Source: a virus. From it: a stretch of DNA of 22,416 nt. How positions within the stretch are numbered: position 1 is the stretch's first letter; each line of letters opens with the position of its first letter. The notes under the pieces are model-generated. The model was not told the DNA's origin, did not search any database, and worked only from the letters and a program-made list of their open reading frames with translations. A program made the position numbers and the translations under genes. Of this stretch, positions 21,651 to 22,416 are shown piece after piece. The DNA lies in IMG/VR virus record IMGVR_UViG_3300009593_000134, positions 1 through 22,416 of that record. One strand, 5' to 3'.

Positions 21651-22416
21651 ATGCCTCTACCTACAGAGTATCAATCATTTATTCATTTATCAAGATATGC
21701 AAGATGGAATTATGATCTTAAAAGACGGGAAACATGGGAAGAAACAGTTGACAGATTAATAGGTTTTTTTAAGGATCATTTGGATTCTAAACACGATTTT
21801 AAACTTGATAATGGATTAGAGGCAGATTTGAGATCGGGTATTACTAATCTTGATATAATGCCATCTATGAGATGCTTAATGACTGCAGGAGAGGCCCTTA
21901 AAAAAGAAAACATTGCAGGATATAATTGTTCATATGTAAAGGTAGACAGTCCGAGATCGTTTGATGAAATTCTTTATGTTTTGATGAATGGAACAGGTGT
22001 AGGATTTTCAGTCGAAGAAGAATATGTTGCACAACTACCTGTTGTTGCTGAAGAATTTCATGAAACGGACACTACGATTGTTGTAGCAGATTCAAAATTG
22101 GGGTGGGCAAAAGCATATAAAGAGTTGCTTTCATTAGTATGGCAAGGACAAATACCTAAATGGGATTTGTCTGGTGTACGACCTGCAGGAGCCCCCCTTA
22201 AAACTTTTGGTGGAAGAGCATCAGGTCCTGAACCATTAGACGATCTTTTTCACTTTACCATAAATACTTTTCAGAACGCCTCAGGGCGAAAAATGAAACC
22301 AGTGGAGGCTCATGATATTGTCTGTAAAATTGCAGAAATTGTTGTTGTTGGCGGTGTTCGTAGGTCCGCTCTTATCAGCCTTAGTAATTTGGGTGATGAA
22401 ACCATGCGACACGCAA
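21651..22416 (+). CDS. nrdJ: class II (B12-dependent) ribonucleotide reductase, 3'-truncated
   Basis: Reduces ribonucleotides to deoxyribonucleotides without oxygen or a separate radical subunit, using adenosylcobalamin. 255 codons are visible before the window ends. The early part (SRYARW, then MPSMRCLMTAG, the active-site NCSYV and MNGTGVGFSVEE) and the later SGVRPAGAPLKTFGGRASGP and VVGGVRRSALISL match the monomeric class II type (Lactobacillus leichmannii RTPR) better than class I NrdA. The N-terminus has no ATP-cone. GGAG lies 6 bases before the ATG. Later catalytic residues are outside the window. No intein is seen so far. Confidence 0.9.
   Translation, partial: MPLPTEYQSFIHLSRYARWNYDLKRRETWEETVDRLIGFFKDHLDSKHDFKLDNGLEADLRSGITNLDIMPSMRCLMTAGEALKKENIAGYNCSYVKVDSPRSFDEILYVLMNGTGVGFSVEEEYVAQLPVVAEEFHETDTTIVVADSKLGWAKAYKELLSLVWQGQIPKWDLSGVRPAGAPLKTFGGRASGPEPLDDLFHFTINTFQNASGRKMKPVEAHDIVCKIAEIVVVGGVRRSALISLSNLGDETMRHA

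Noticed and set aside
21577-21759. 60-codon frame spanning the end of thyX and the start of nrdJ.
   Set aside because: It conflicts with two confident genes; the nrdJ frame from 21651 runs to the window end and carries the conserved motifs.
1-22416. Alternative genetic code (TGA as Trp) to explain the in-frame TGA.
   Set aside because: TGA is used as the ordinary stop in uvsX, the primase, the fibre and the membrane-protein gene, and Trp is encoded by TGG throughout.

Overview
The window looks like part of a T4-like (Straboviridae/Kyanoviridae-type) tailed-phage genome. The case rests on T4-type gene 43 polymerase, UvsX, gene 41 helicase and gene 61 primase, all on the + strand and tightly packed with start/stop overlaps, alongside virion-type genes. 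The sequence is AT-rich (roughly one third G+C by eye). There are no tRNA or rRNA genes, insertion sequences, integrase or CRISPR arrays. The fibre and internal-protein families resemble those I remember from marine T4-like phages (cyanophages, pelagiphages, vibriophages). The host cannot be named from this window; an AT-rich marine bacterium is the best guess.

Layout. (1) 1-4696, replication/recombination: the 3' part of DNA polymerase, uvsX, a small gp40-like protein and the gene 41 helicase. (2) 4697-5504: a near-perfect extended -10 sigma70 promoter, a leader hairpin and one secreted cysteine-rich protein, then a palindrome carrying a T4-late-promoter-like octamer. (3) 5505-12328, probable head-internal proteins: a ligase-fold nucleotidyltransferase-like protein and an NMN-adenylyltransferase-like protein, both starting with a T4 capsid-targeting-like peptide, plus large basic, multi-domain, low-complexity proteins studded with [IL]-x-E sites like those cut by the T4 prohead protease. 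(4) 12337-19761, virion accessory block: small structural proteins, two fibre proteins sharing one N-terminal module (one with a 99-bp repeat array), coiled-coil and membrane proteins. (5) 19762-22416: a second sigma70 promoter, then gene 61 primase, thyX and a class II ribonucleotide reductase (nrdJ, cut by the window end).

How it works together: the two ends make DNA and dNTPs (polymerase, recombinase, helicase, primase, ThyX, NrdJ). The middle makes virion parts, and two enzymes in it may be packaged in the head and delivered with the DNA. The two clear sigma70-type promoters sit upstream of the secreted-protein gene and of the primase-thyX-nrdJ group. The late-type octamers precede the putative head-internal genes.

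The most unusual signals are these. By eye, the words AGCT and GCWGC (GCAGC/GCTGC) are absent from all 22.4 kb, and about 30 Ala-Ala codon pairs all begin with GCC or GCG in a genome that otherwise prefers GCT/GCA. A single in-frame TGA splits what looks like one long internal-protein reading frame at 8350. Capsid-targeting-like peptides sit on two enzymes.
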